64,000 bases of DNA from Bacteroidales bacterium. GTDB taxonomy: Bacteria; Bacteroidota; Bacteroidia; Bacteroidales; P3. The notes beneath the pieces were generated by a model. The model saw nothing but the letters and a program-made list of their open reading frames with translations. It was not told where the DNA came from and searched no databases. Of this stretch, positions 25,421-34,250 are shown in pieces (the stretch's first letter is position 1; each line of letters begins with the position of its first letter). The DNA lies in assembly GCA_017479705.1 (NCBI GenBank), contig JAFVCA010000005.1, positions 32,435 through 96,434 on the forward strand, read 5' to 3'. The position numbers were made by a program, and so were the translations under genes.

Positions 25421-27861
25421 TTAGAGGGGGCTCCGGAATCCTCCGTGGCACCCGTCTTGGCACGGCTTTCAAGTTCCATCTTGCCGAAGCGCAGTGTGAG
25501 ACCGAATGAGATGGAGCGGCTGTTCCATCGGTAATCGCTGGTGGATATGTTGTATGGGTTGGCCGTTGACGAGCCCCAACTGTTCCAGTTGAAGATGTCG
25601 TTCACATTCAGATAGAGAGAGAGCTTGCGGTCAAAGAAGTCCGCACTGGCACCCAGATTCAGACCTTTGCGGGGTTCGCTGATGCTCATGAGCCCCCATG
25701 GACTCAGTCCGCGGCTGTTGTAGTCGCCGGAGGCGAACACCTCCACTTTGTTCCACAGCTTGGTCCATACGCGCAGACGTACGTTCCACGAGACCATCTC
25801 GTCTTCAACCCACTCGCCGGGGCGCACTTGGATGCGGTACCAGCCGTCGGAGATTCCACCGCTCAACCGCACATTGAACATCCCCGAGGGGCGGAACATA
25901 ATGTTTGCACTCAAGTCCCCGCGGCGCGTGTCGCCCACATTGTAGGGTTTGCTGAAGCTTACCACCCGCTCAAAGAAGTCCACGTACCGGGCGTCGTCCA
26001 ACGACCCGATACGGTTTGTGTTGGCCTTGAACGAGGCCGAGATACCCACAGAGCCGAACTTCATGAAAAACTTGTTCCACGAGGCATCCACGCTGTGCGT
26101 CAGCGAGGGTTCCAAAGCAGGGTTGCCTGTTGAGAAACTTTCCACGCCGTAACTCTCATAGCGGTTCATCTGCTCCGCCGAGGGGTGTGACGAACGCATC
26201 ACGTAGCTCAGACTGAAGTTGTGCATATCCTTCGTCGTGTAGCTCAGGTGGATGGAAGGTACCGGCACCCACGCGATGGCCGTGGTGTCATATTCGGGAG
26301 AATAGAGATGCTTGGAGGAGCTCTGCTGGACACCCATACGGAACCCCAGCTTCATGGTGAAGCCACCCCATTTGCGGCGCCAGGTCACATAGGCCGCTGC
26401 TCCCAATTCGCGGGTGCGGCTGCTGTCGGAGCGCAAAACGTCTATCAGGTAACGGCCGTCGCTGTCCATCGTGTCGCGCAACATATAATCGTGTCCGCTC
26501 CCCATATCCATCGTTGCGCCAGCCTCCACCTCGCCGTTCTTGCTGTACGGCTTTGTGTAGTTGAAATCCAATGAGCCGCTTCCCGAAAGGTCGTTGCTCT
26601 TTGTCCGCTCGTCGTAATTCAACAGGGGGAAGGCGTTGTAGTGGCGGTAATCCGTCCCGCCAGACCCATAGCCCCACCAGTTGCCGTTGGCGGAGATGGA
26701 GTACTGATGGCCCTCGTTGTCGAACTTGTGAGTGAACCACAGTCCGCCGTAGCCGCCATGGTTGTAGCTGTTCTCGTCGGAATGAGTATTGTAGCTCATG
26801 TCCGATGGCAGATATGTCAGGTGGTCATAGTCCGTGCGGCGTGTGGTGGAGTTTGATGTAGAGAGGTTCCAGCCCGGATAGGTGCCAAACCAGCCGTTGA
26901 TGCTGTTCATTGAATCGAACTCATAGCTACCGTTCAGGTTTGCCCAGAAGTGATGGCGTGTGCCAGTTCCATTGTTTGCCGACTGCCACTCACGGGCGAC
27001 GTGTAGGCTGTCGTGCATCATGTGGCCGTTGTTGGTTGATGTGCTCTCGCTGTGCGAACCGCTATAGCTTACGTATGCGCTGATGTGCAGTTTGTCGTTG
27101 CTGTAGACGTATGATGCCCACGGCGAGATGGAGGGCCTTGACGTGCCATTGGCACCCACGCTTACAAACGAGTTGCGCAGCATGCGCTGAGAGGTGACAA
27201 TATTCACCACCGGGCCGGAAGAACCGTAGCGTGCCGAGGGGTTCTTGATGACTTCGATGCGGTCAATGCTGTTGGCGGGCAGGGTCTTGATGTATTGTTT
27301 CAAAGCCTCGCCCTCCAAGTGCGACGGACGGTCGTTGATCCACACCGTCACGCTCTCACCGTTCAGCGTCACGTTGCCTTCCACATCCACCTCCACACCC
27401 GGCGAGTTCTGCAAGGCATCGCTGGCATTGCCTGTTTGGATAGAGGCATCCTCACTCACGTTGTAGAGGTTCTTTTCGCCGTCCACGGCATAGAGGGGCT
27501 TCTCGCTCACCACCTTCACCATGTCAAGCATTGTGGCGCCCGCTTTCATCTCGATGGTGCCCAAATCAATCTTTCCCGCCTTGGCAGGGGTTGCGGGAAC
27601 GGGCATGAATCGCGTGGTAAAGCCAATGGCGGTGACGCGCAGCAGTGTGGCCGCTGTGTCGTTCTTCAGGGAGAAATGGCCCTTGTCGTCGGCAACGGTA
27701 CCGCGCACCATTGTGCTGTCCGACGCCTTCAGCAGGACAACATTCGCAAACATCACGGGCTGTCCGTCAGTGGTCTTCAGTACACCTGTAATCTGTCCCT
27801 GGGCCATGGCGGAGAGCGTCATGGCTACAAGGATAACAATGCTTAGCAATCTCTTAATCAT
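25417..27861 (-). CDS. TonB-dependent-receptor-like outer-membrane beta-barrel protein
   Basis: 814 residues. Signal peptide (LLSIVILVAMTLSAMAQG); CarboxypepD_reg-like domain (about 22-105, ITGVLKTTDGQPVMFANVVL); plug-like domain (about 130-235, SDALQNSPGVEVDVEGNVTL, VIKNPSARYGSSGPVVNIVTS); then a long barrel of the OMP_b-brl_3 type (NRYESYGVESFSTGNPALEPSL, ... SISFGLTLRFGKMELE) with a polar tail. This family differs from SusC in having no SusD-type partner. Substrate unknown. It stands alone on the minus strand under a TATCTTTG promoter 48 bp upstream, convergent with the endonuclease gene. Confidence 0.87.
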   Translation of the reverse strand: MIKRLLSIVILVAMTLSAMAQGQITGVLKTTDGQPVMFANVVLLKASDSTMVRGTVADDKGHFSLKNDTAATLLRVTAIGFTTRFMPVPATPAKAGKIDLGTIEMKAGATMLDMVKVVSEKPLYAVDGEKNLYNVSEDASIQTGNASDALQNSPGVEVDVEGNVTLNGESVTVWINDRPSHLEGEALKQYIKTLPANSIDRIEVIKNPSARYGSSGPVVNIVTSQRMLRNSFVSVGANGTSRPSISPWASYVYSNDKLHISAYVSYSGSHSESTSTNNGHMMHDSLHVAREWQSANNGTGTRHHFWANLNGSYEFDSMNSINGWFGTYPGWNLSTSNSTTRRTDYDHLTYLPSDMSYNTHSDENSYNHGGYGGLWFTHKFDNEGHQYSISANGNWWGYGSGGTDYRHYNAFPLLNYDERTKSNDLSGSGSLDFNYTKPYSKNGEVEAGATMDMGSGHDYMLRDTMDSDGRYLIDVLRSDSSRTRELGAAAYVTWRRKWGGFTMKLGFRMGVQQSSSKHLYSPEYDTTAIAWVPVPSIHLSYTTKDMHNFSLSYVMRSSHPSAEQMNRYESYGVESFSTGNPALEPSLTHSVDASWNKFFMKFGSVGISASFKANTNRIGSLDDARYVDFFERVVSFSKPYNVGDTRRGDLSANIMFRPSGMFNVRLSGGISDGWYRIQVRPGEWVEDEMVSWNVRLRVWTKLWNKVEVFASGDYNSRGLSPWGLMSISEPRKGLNLGASADFFDRKLSLYLNVNDIFNWNSWGSSTANPYNISTSDYRWNSRSISFGLTLRFGKMELESRAKTGATEDSGAPSN

Positions 27862-27908
27862 AGTATTGGGTTCTTTGTGTTTCGTTTTTTTTTACAGTAA
27901 AAAACATG

Positions 27909-27916
27909 CAAAGATA
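27909..27916 (-). promoter_or_regulatory. Promoter -7 element of the 814-residue barrel protein gene
   Basis: TATCTTTG on the minus strand followed by CATG, 48 bp upstream of the start codon. Confidence 0.7.
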
Positions 27917-27971
27917 ACCATTTATTTTGATTAATGAAAAAAATGAAACAGACGAGCCTCACGATTAATCA

Positions 27972-28018
27972 TCCTCGGCTGTTCGCCACTAAACTCCCAC
28001 GGCTGTTCGCCGCTTTCA
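27972..28018. repeat. Degenerate hairpin repeats between divergent genes
   Basis: CGGCTGTTCGCC occurs twice (27976-27987 and 28000-28011). The second copy continues GCTTTCAAG like the GCCGCTTTCAATTTTC end of the module at 25375. Probably decayed copies of the intergenic module. Confidence 0.45.
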
Positions 28019-28050
28019 AGCTTTTTTTATCGTAATCAAAGAAAAAATCC

Positions 28051-28058
28051 TATCTTTG
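28051..28058 (+). promoter_or_regulatory. Promoter -7 element for the nqr operon
   Basis: TATCTTTGCATCG in an AT-rich context. It predicts a ~150-nt leader before nqrA containing a module hairpin at 28174-28188. Confidence 0.7.
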
Positions 28059-28140
28059 CATCGCGAAACATATTGCATCTGTTCATGCAATGGTTTATAG
28101 AGTAAGGAGATGCGGGTTTTTGGATAGAAAGGAAAAGTGA

Positions 28141-28200
28141 AAATATAGACAGAAGTGTGCCGATAAATTACCTGCGGCGGTTTGCCGCACAACACATACA
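28141..28200 (+). repeat. Intergenic module in the nqrA leader
   Basis: GAAAAGTGAAAATATAGACA tract upstream and hairpin GCGGCG-GTT-TGCCGC (28174-28188), then ACAACACATACAAC. The 6-bp stem closes with a G-T wobble. Confidence 0.6.
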
Positions 28201-28216
28201 ACAAAAAAATTTTGAA

Positions 28217-29653
28217 ATGATAAAAATAAAAAAAGGCCTTGACCTACCAATAGAAGGAGCTGCGGAGCGTCGCATCAGCGATGCTTGCGGAGTCTCCCTA
28301 TTCGCCGTCAAGCCTACCGACTATGTGGGGCTGGTGCCCCGTCTGCTGGTGGCTGAAGGCGACAAAGTGTCGGCGGGCGACGCTCTGTTCTGCGACAAGA
28401 ACGATGAGCGCATTCGGTTCGCCTCCCCTGTGAACGGAGAGGTGAAGACCGTGGTAAGGGGCGAGAAACGTAAGCTCCTCGCCGTCGTGGTGCAGGCTTC
28501 GGCCAATGCACCAACGATTGACGAAACATCACATTCACGAATCAACGTGTCTGATACCGAGGCACTCCGCAGCCGCATGCTCGAGGAGGGGCTGTGGCCT
28601 CTGCTGCGTCAGCGTCCTTTTGGTACCGTGGCAGGTCCCGACAGCAGTCCGAAAGCTATTGTTGTCAGCTGTTTTGATAGCGCCCCCTTGGCTCCTGACT
28701 ATGACTATGTGATGCAGGGTAGGGAAGGGGATTTCTGCACTGGATTAGAGACCTTGGCAGCCCTTACTGAGGGTAGCCTCTTTGTAACCTTCCGTCCCGG
28801 GCAGCAGCTGGCACGCACCGTGGAGCAGCATGTGGCATCCCACCTCAAGAACGTAAAGGTGGAATACTTCGACGGACCTCACCCTGCCGGGAACGTGGGC
28901 ACGCAGATAGCCCGTCTTTGCCCCATCAACAAGGGTGACACCGTGTGGACTGTCACTGTGCAGGATGTTGCAACCATCGGCCACTGGGTCGCAACGGGAG
29001 TGTACCACCCCATACGGGTGATAGCCGTTGCTGGCCCCCAGGCCCGCAACCCCCATTATTATCGTACCTTGGCCGGTGCATCTGTTGAGACACTTGTCCG
29101 TGCCCAGATACTCAACCCCACATATCCCGCACTCCAAGCCGGAGGCAATAATAGTGGGAGCGTGCGCGTAGTGTCTGGCAATGTGCTGAGCGGTACGTGC
29201 ATAGGGCTCGACGGTTTTATTGGTGCTTACGACAGTCTCCTCACCCTCCTGCCCGAAGGCAACTACTATGACTTTATGGGCTGGCTGCTGCCGGGCTTCA
29301 AAAAGCACAGCTTCTCCCGTACCTTTATGAGTGGCTTTGTGCCGCAGTGCATGGTGAAAGCCTTCACCATGCTGCCCGACTGTCTCAAACCCAACTTCGA
29401 CACCAACCTGCATGGCGGAGTGCGTCCGCTGGTCTTTACCGGCAACTTCGAGCGGGTCTTCCCGTTCGACATCTATCCCCTCCAGCTCCTCAAAGCCTGT
29501 ATTATTGGCGACATAGAGCTCATGGAGAAACTGGGTATCTACGAGGTGGAGCCTGAGGACTTTGCCCTCTGTGAATATATTGATCCTTCTAAAACCGACA
29601 TCCAGCCCATCATCCGTGAGGCATTGGAGAAACTGAGAAAGGAGGCCATCTGA
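28217..29653 (+). CDS. nqrA: Na+-translocating NADH:quinone reductase subunit A
   Basis: 478 residues. NqrA is the peripheral, quinone-associated subunit on the cytoplasmic side. It begins MIKIKKGLDLPIEGAAE, the usual NqrA start. It contains VKPTDYVGLVPRLLVAEGDKVSAGD and FASPVNGEVKTVVRGEKRKL (barrel-sandwich-like domain), PFGTVAGPDSSPKAIVVSCFDSAPLAPD, and near the end PLQLLKACIIGDIELMEKLGIYEVEPEDFALCEYIDPSKT with the typical cysteines. An upstream in-frame ATG was rejected because it adds 20 non-conserved residues. Its stop overlaps the nqrB start (TGATG). Confidence 0.95.
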   Translation: MIKIKKGLDLPIEGAAERRISDACGVSLFAVKPTDYVGLVPRLLVAEGDKVSAGDALFCDKNDERIRFASPVNGEVKTVVRGEKRKLLAVVVQASANAPTIDETSHSRINVSDTEALRSRMLEEGLWPLLRQRPFGTVAGPDSSPKAIVVSCFDSAPLAPDYDYVMQGREGDFCTGLETLAALTEGSLFVTFRPGQQLARTVEQHVASHLKNVKVEYFDGPHPAGNVGTQIARLCPINKGDTVWTVTVQDVATIGHWVATGVYHPIRVIAVAGPQARNPHYYRTLAGASVETLVRAQILNPTYPALQAGGNNSGSVRVVSGNVLSGTCIGLDGFIGAYDSLLTLLPEGNYYDFMGWLLPGFKKHSFSRTFMSGFVPQCMVKAFTMLPDCLKPNFDTNLHGGVRPLVFTGNFERVFPFDIYPLQLLKACIIGDIELMEKLGIYEVEPEDFALCEYIDPSKTDIQPIIREALEKLRKEAI

Positions 29654-30834
29654 TGTTTGACAATCTGAGAACTTTTATTGATAAAATCAAGCCCACCTTT
29701 GTGAAAGGCGGCAAATTCGGCTGGCTGCAAAGTACCTTTGAGGCTTTTGAGACCTTCGCCTTCACACCCAACACGGTGACGGCGCGTGGCAGCCATGTGC
29801 GCGATGCTGTCGACATGAAGCGCGCCATGATTACCGTAGTCATAGCCCTTGTGCCGGCGTTGCTGTTCGGCATGTGGAATATCGGCTACCAGACCTCTCT
29901 CCACGCCGAGGCGTGGCCTTTTGAACTCGGCACTGCTGCCAGCTGGTGGTATTGCCTTTGGTTCGGTTTCCTCCGCATGCTGCCGCTCATCGTCGTGAGT
30001 TATATCGTCGGGTTGGGCATCGAGTTTATGTTCGCCCAGATTCGTCATCACGAGGTCAATGAGGGCTACTTGGTCACTGGATTGATTATCCCGATGATTG
30101 TGCCCGTCACCACTCCGTTGTGGCAGCTGGCGCTGGCCGTCGCCTTTGCCGTCGTGATTGGCAAAGAGGTCTTTGGCGGCAGTGGCATGAACTTCCTCAA
30201 TCCCGCTCTGGTTGCCAGGGCATTCCTTTTCTTCAGCTACCCGACCCACATGTCCGGCGACAGCGTGTGGATCGCTGCCGACCTCTGGGGCACTGATGCC
30301 ATAGCTGGTGCCACCCCCATGGGACAGCTGGCCGCAGGCCTCAGCCCGTCGGCCTCCGCACTCGACATGTTTATCGGCACCATTCCGGGCAGCACCTGCG
30401 AGACATCCGTCATCGCCATCCTGCTGGGTGCGATAGTCCTTCTGGTGAGCGGCATAGGGAGTTGGCGCGTGATGCTGAGCGTGGTGCTTGGCGGCGGACT
30501 GATGGGACTGCTCTTCAACGCCATCGGCGCCAATGCCTATATGCAGCTGCCTTTCTACTATCATTTCCTGATGGGCGGCTTTGCTTTCGGTGCGGTCTTC
30601 ATGGCCACGGACCCCGTCACTTCTGCCCAGACCAATACCGGCAAGTGGATTTATGGTTTCCTTATCGGTGCTTTTGCCGTCTTGCTCCGTGTGCTCAACC
30701 CTGCCTACCCCGAAGGCATGATGCTTAGTATACTGCTTATGAACTGCTTTGCACCGCTGATTGACCATCTGGTTGTCGGTCGCAACATCAAGATGCGCGA
30801 GTGCAGAGCCGTGAGAAAGGAGGTTCAGCAATGA
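29653..30834 (+). CDS. nqrB: Na+-NQR subunit B
   Basis: 393 residues, about ten membrane helices. NqrB is the core channel subunit and carries riboflavin and a covalently bound FMN. The FMN-threonine motif is probably DAIAGATPMGQL. LGGGLMGLLFNAIGANA and MATDPVTSAQTNTGKWIYG are conserved family segments. A strong Shine-Dalgarno (AAAGGAGG, about 29638-29645) lies seven bases before the ATG, which is unusual for this phylum, and the coding overlap TGATG couples it to nqrA. It ends ATGA with nqrC. Confidence 0.95.
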   Translation: MFDNLRTFIDKIKPTFVKGGKFGWLQSTFEAFETFAFTPNTVTARGSHVRDAVDMKRAMITVVIALVPALLFGMWNIGYQTSLHAEAWPFELGTAASWWYCLWFGFLRMLPLIVVSYIVGLGIEFMFAQIRHHEVNEGYLVTGLIIPMIVPVTTPLWQLALAVAFAVVIGKEVFGGSGMNFLNPALVARAFLFFSYPTHMSGDSVWIAADLWGTDAIAGATPMGQLAAGLSPSASALDMFIGTIPGSTCETSVIAILLGAIVLLVSGIGSWRVMLSVVLGGGLMGLLFNAIGANAYMQLPFYYHFLMGGFAFGAVFMATDPVTSAQTNTGKWIYGFLIGAFAVLLRVLNPAYPEGMMLSILLMNCFAPLIDHLVVGRNIKMRECRAVRKEVQQ

Positions 30835-31454
30835 AAAAATTCAGCAATCGTTATATCTTCATCTACTCAACAGTCCTGGTAGCCATAGTGGCCGTGATTC
30901 TCAGTGTTGTCTCCGTTTCGCTCAAACCCTTGCAGGAACGCAACCAGCGCGTGGAGACCAAGCAGATGCTGCTTCGCACCATCGGTGTGGAGAGTACCAA
31001 GGATAACGCCGAGGACCTTTACGCCCAGCATATCACCGAGACCCAGCTGCCCGACGGCAAGCCTTATTTCAGCTTTGACGGCGGTGTGGTCATCCCGCTG
31101 CGCGGCACGGGTCTGTGGGGTCCCATTTGGGGCTATATGGCCCTCGACCCTCAGGGCAATGTGCTTGGGGCGGTCTTTGACCACAAGGGCGAGACCCCCG
31201 GCTTGGGCGGTGAGATTTCCACCGACAAGTTTGCTGCCCGTTTTGTGGGCAAAAAGATGGACACGCAGCCCATCCAACTAAAAAAACATGCCGACAAGGA
31301 AGACAAGTACCAAGTGGACGCCATCAGCGGCGGCACCATGACCAGCAACGGTGTCACGGCCATGCTGCAAACGGCTTATGACGACTACGCCTCTCTTCTT
31401 GGCAATGTGACCGTCCCGGGTTCCGGGCAATCCTCTAATACTATCCAGCAATGA
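30831..31454 (+). CDS. nqrC: Na+-NQR subunit C
   Basis: 207 residues. One N-terminal membrane helix (YIFIYSTVLVAIVAVILSVV) anchors a periplasmic FMN-binding domain. The covalent FMN site is the threonine in DAISGGTMTSNGVT (S-G-x-T), and GLWGPIWGYMALDP and GETPGLGGEISTDKF are typical. The start MKKFSNRYI was chosen over an upstream in-frame ATG because it gives the canonical N-terminus and follows a strong AAAGGAGG site. It overlaps nqrB by four bases and nqrD by four. Confidence 0.95.
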   Translation: MKKFSNRYIFIYSTVLVAIVAVILSVVSVSLKPLQERNQRVETKQMLLRTIGVESTKDNAEDLYAQHITETQLPDGKPYFSFDGGVVIPLRGTGLWGPIWGYMALDPQGNVLGAVFDHKGETPGLGGEISTDKFAARFVGKKMDTQPIQLKKHADKEDKYQVDAISGGTMTSNGVTAMLQTAYDDYASLLGNVTVPGSGQSSNTIQQ

Positions 31455-32071
31455 GCAATAAGAATTGGAAACTGATAACTATGCCTTGGAGCAAGAACAA
31501 TCCTGTCACCGTCCAGGTGCTGGGCATTTGCTCCTGTCTGGCTGTCACGGCACAGCTGAAACCCGCCGTGGTGATGGCCATCTCGGTGACGGTGGTCGTG
31601 GCACTCTCAAACCTCATCATCTCCCTGATGCGCAACACCATTCCTCCGCGCATCCGCATCATCGTGCAGTTAGTGGTGGTGTCCATGCTGGTGGTCCTTG
31701 TGGACCAGTTGCTGAAGGCCTACGTCTACGATGTCAGCAAGCAGCTGTCGGTCTTTGTGGGTCTGATTATCACCAACTGCATTGTGATGGGACGCCTTGA
31801 GGCTTTTGCCATGAGCAATCCCCCGCTGCCGTCTCTCTGCGACGGTATTGGCAACGGTCTTGGCTACAGCATTATCCTGATTATCTTGGGATTTGTGCGC
31901 GAGCTTCTGGGCAGCGGCACGCTGTGGGGCTATCCCGTCATGGAGAGTCTGGGATTCTACAATTTCGGCTACGAGAACAACGGCCTGATGATTATGCCGC
32001 CGATGGCTCTGATCCTGGTGGGCATCATCATCTGGATTCAGCGCACCCGCAACAAGGATTTGTGTGAATGA
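31451..32071 (+). CDS. nqrD: Na+-NQR subunit D
   Basis: 206 residues, six membrane helices, homologous to NqrE and RnfE. Conserved parts include NNPVTVQVLGICSCLAVTAQLKPAV, with the cysteine that with NqrE holds the intramembrane iron centre, then IITNCIVMGRLEAFAM with the second conserved cysteine, and DGIGNGLGYSIILI. Electrons pass from NqrF through this centre to NqrC while sodium is exported. Confidence 0.95.
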   Translation: MSNKNWKLITMPWSKNNPVTVQVLGICSCLAVTAQLKPAVVMAISVTVVVALSNLIISLMRNTIPPRIRIIVQLVVVSMLVVLVDQLLKAYVYDVSKQLSVFVGLIITNCIVMGRLEAFAMSNPPLPSLCDGIGNGLGYSIILIILGFVRELLGSGTLWGYPVMESLGFYNFGYENNGLMIMPPMALILVGIIIWIQRTRNKDLCE

Positions 32072-32145
32072 ATGCAGTCTTTCATTTGTTCATTCTTTAT
32101 GCGTGAGAAAAGAAAAAGAATAAAAGAAGAATAAAAATAGAAACA

Positions 32146-32760
32146 ATGGAGTATATAAATATATTCATTAAGTCTGTCTTTGTAGACAATATGATTTTCG
32201 CTTTCTTCTTGGGCATGTGTTCCTATCTGGCCGTGTCCAAGACGGTGAAAACCTCTGCCGGACTTGGTATAGCAGTGACGTTTGTGCTGCTGATAACGGT
32301 GCCGGTCAACTATCTTGTCAACAAGTATCTGCTCGCGCCGGGTGCGATGGCGTGGATTAGTCCCCAGTTAGCCAATGTGGACCTCTCTTTCCTGAGCCTG
32401 ATTATGTTCATTGCGGTGATTGCCGCCATCGTGCAGATGGTGGAGATGATTGTGGAGAAGTTTTCCCCGGCTCTGTACAATTCGTTGGGCATCTTTCTTC
32501 CCCTCATCGCTGTGAACTGCGCGGTGATGAGTGGCTCGCTGTTCATGCAGGAGCGGGCCTATAGCAATATGGGCGAGGTGCTCTGCTTTGCCGCGGGCAG
32601 CGGTGTGGGTTGGTTCTTGGCCATCGTGGCCATTGCCGCCATCCGCGAGAAGCTGCGCTACAGCCATGTGCCTCCGGCACTGAAGGGCGTGGGCATCACG
32701 TTCATCATCACTGGCCTTATGGGGTTGGCGTTTATGAGTTTTATGGGTATCAAATTATAA
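32146..32760 (+). CDS. nqrE: Na+-NQR subunit E
   Basis: 204 residues, six membrane helices, start [16 protein letters not shown]. Conserved [18 protein letters not shown] and [18 protein letters not shown] each hold a cysteine of the shared NqrD/E iron site. [19 protein letters not shown] is the C-terminal helix. It is separated from nqrD by 74 bp, the first gap in an otherwise overlapping operon. No terminator is apparent there. Confidence 0.95.
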   Translation: MEYINIFIKSVFVDNMIFAFFLGMCSYLAVSKTVKTSAGLGIAVTFVLLITVPVNYLVNKYLLAPGAMAWISPQLANVDLSFLSLIMFIAVIAAIVQMVEMIVEKFSPALYNSLGIFLPLIAVNCAVMSGSLFMQERAYSNMGEVLCFAAGSGVGWFLAIVAIAAIREKLRYSHVPPALKGVGITFIITGLMGLAFMSFMGIKL

Positions 32761-32840
32761 TGTGAAAATGAATGTGTTGATTCGTTAATGTGTGAGTTGC
32801 ATTTCAATTTTCAATTTTCACTTTTCAATTTCAATAGATT
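32761..32840 (-). repeat. Intergenic module between nqrE and nqrF, inverted
   Basis: Plus strand reads AATGTGTTGATTCGTTAATG, then TGTGAGTTGCATT and CAATTTTCAATTTTCACTTT. This is the reverse complement of the AATTGAAAAGTGAAAATTGA...ACACATT order. No GC hairpin. Confidence 0.65.
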
Positions 32841-34136
32841 ATGACTACAACAATACTTACTGCGCTTATTGTCATCGTCGTTGTCATCCTGCTGTTAGTG
32901 GCGCTGTTGCTGGTGCTGCGGGCAAAGCTGATTCCGCAGGGCAACGTGAATATCACCATCAACGACGATAAGAAACTGACAGTCCCTACAGGGGGCACAC
33001 TGATTTCGACCCTTGCCGAGCAGCATATCTATCTGCCGTCGGCTTGCGGCGGCAAGGGCTCCTGCGGACAGTGCAAGTGCCGCGTGCTTGAGGGCGGCGG
33101 CTCCATCCTGCCTACTGAGGTGGGGTTCTTCACTCGCAAGCAGATTCAGGACCACTGGCGCCTGGGCTGCCAGGTGAAGGTGAAGGAGGATTTGAAGATT
33201 GCAGTGCCGCAGTCTATCCTCAGTATCAAGGAGTATGAGTGCACGGTGGTCTCCAACCGCAACGTGGCTACGTTTATGAAGGAGTTCAAGGTGCAGTTGC
33301 CCGCAGGGGAGCACATGGATTTTGCTCCGGGTTCATACGCCCAGATTAAGATTCCGAAGTTCGACCTCCGTTATGCCGACTATGACCGTGATTTGATAGG
33401 CAAGGAGTACCTTCCCGCATGGGAGAAGTTCGGCATGTTCGACCTCCGTTGCGTGAACCCCGAACCCACCGTGCGTGCCTATTCCATGGCCAACTATCCC
33501 GACGAGGGCGATGTGTTCATGCTGACGGTGCGTATTGCCACGCCGCCGTTCAAGCCGGACCGTTCGGGCTTTATGAATGTCAATCCGGGCATTGCCTCGT
33601 CCTATATCTATTCGCTCCGTCCGGGCGACAAGGTGATCATGTCCGGTCCTTACGGCGACTTCCACATCAAGGAGCATCCCGCCGACATGCCCAACAAGCC
33701 GGAGATGATCTGGGTGGGCGGCGGCGCCGGCATGGCTCCGCTCCGTGCCCAGATTATGCACCTGACGCGCACGCTCCACACCAAGGACCGCGCCATGCAT
33801 TATTTCTACGGTGCCCGTGCACTGAACGAGGTGTTCTATTTGGACGACTTCCGCCAGTTGGAGAAGGATTTCCCCAACTTCCATTTCCACTTGGCATTGG
33901 ACCGTCCCGACCCGGCAGCCGATGCGGCGGGCGTCCCCTACACCGCGGGCTTTGTGCACAACGTGATGTACGAGACGTACCTGAAGAATCATCCTGCCCC
34001 GGAGGATATTGAGTACTATATGTGCGGTCCAGGCCCGATGAGTTCCGCTGTGGTGGGCATGCTGGATAACCTCGGCGTTGCACCGGAGAACATCATGTAT
34101 GACGATTTCGGCGGTGGCGCCCCTAAAGCGAAGTGA
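32841..34136 (+). CDS. nqrF: Na+-NQR subunit F
   Basis: 431 residues. NqrF is the NADH dehydrogenase end of the pump. One N-terminal helix (ILTALIVIVVVILLLVALLL) is followed by a ferredoxin-like 2Fe-2S domain (CGGKGSCGQCKC, with the fourth Cys in WRLGCQVKV, about residues 40-130). Then comes a ferredoxin-reductase-type FAD domain (RAYSMANYPDEGD is the R-x-Y-S FAD motif) and an NADH domain (MIWVGGGAGMAPLRAQI, EYYMCGPGPM). Length matches the family (about 410-430). It is the last nqr gene and is followed by another module and then sdhC. Confidence 0.95.
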   Translation: MTTTILTALIVIVVVILLLVALLLVLRAKLIPQGNVNITINDDKKLTVPTGGTLISTLAEQHIYLPSACGGKGSCGQCKCRVLEGGGSILPTEVGFFTRKQIQDHWRLGCQVKVKEDLKIAVPQSILSIKEYECTVVSNRNVATFMKEFKVQLPAGEHMDFAPGSYAQIKIPKFDLRYADYDRDLIGKEYLPAWEKFGMFDLRCVNPEPTVRAYSMANYPDEGDVFMLTVRIATPPFKPDRSGFMNVNPGIASSYIYSLRPGDKVIMSGPYGDFHIKEHPADMPNKPEMIWVGGGAGMAPLRAQIMHLTRTLHTKDRAMHYFYGARALNEVFYLDDFRQLEKDFPNFHFHLALDRPDPAADAAGVPYTAGFVHNVMYETYLKNHPAPEDIEYYMCGPGPMSSAVVGMLDNLGVAPENIMYDDFGGGAPKAK

Positions 34137-34250
34137 AACATGAATTGAAAATTGGAATGTGGCTACCATTCTGGCGACCCGTTTCAATTTTCAATTTCCC
34201 TGTTGAATACGCAGATTATTAATTGTTAATTTTTAATTTTTAATTCTACA
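34137..34250 (+). repeat. Intergenic module between nqrF and sdhC
   Basis: GAATTGAAAATTG ... CAATTTTCAATTTC form an inverted pair around a short GC-richer segment (GGCTACCATTCTGGCGACCC). AATTGTTAATTTTTAATTT tracts follow, up to the sdhC start. Octamers and the GCGG hairpin are absent. Confidence 0.55.
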
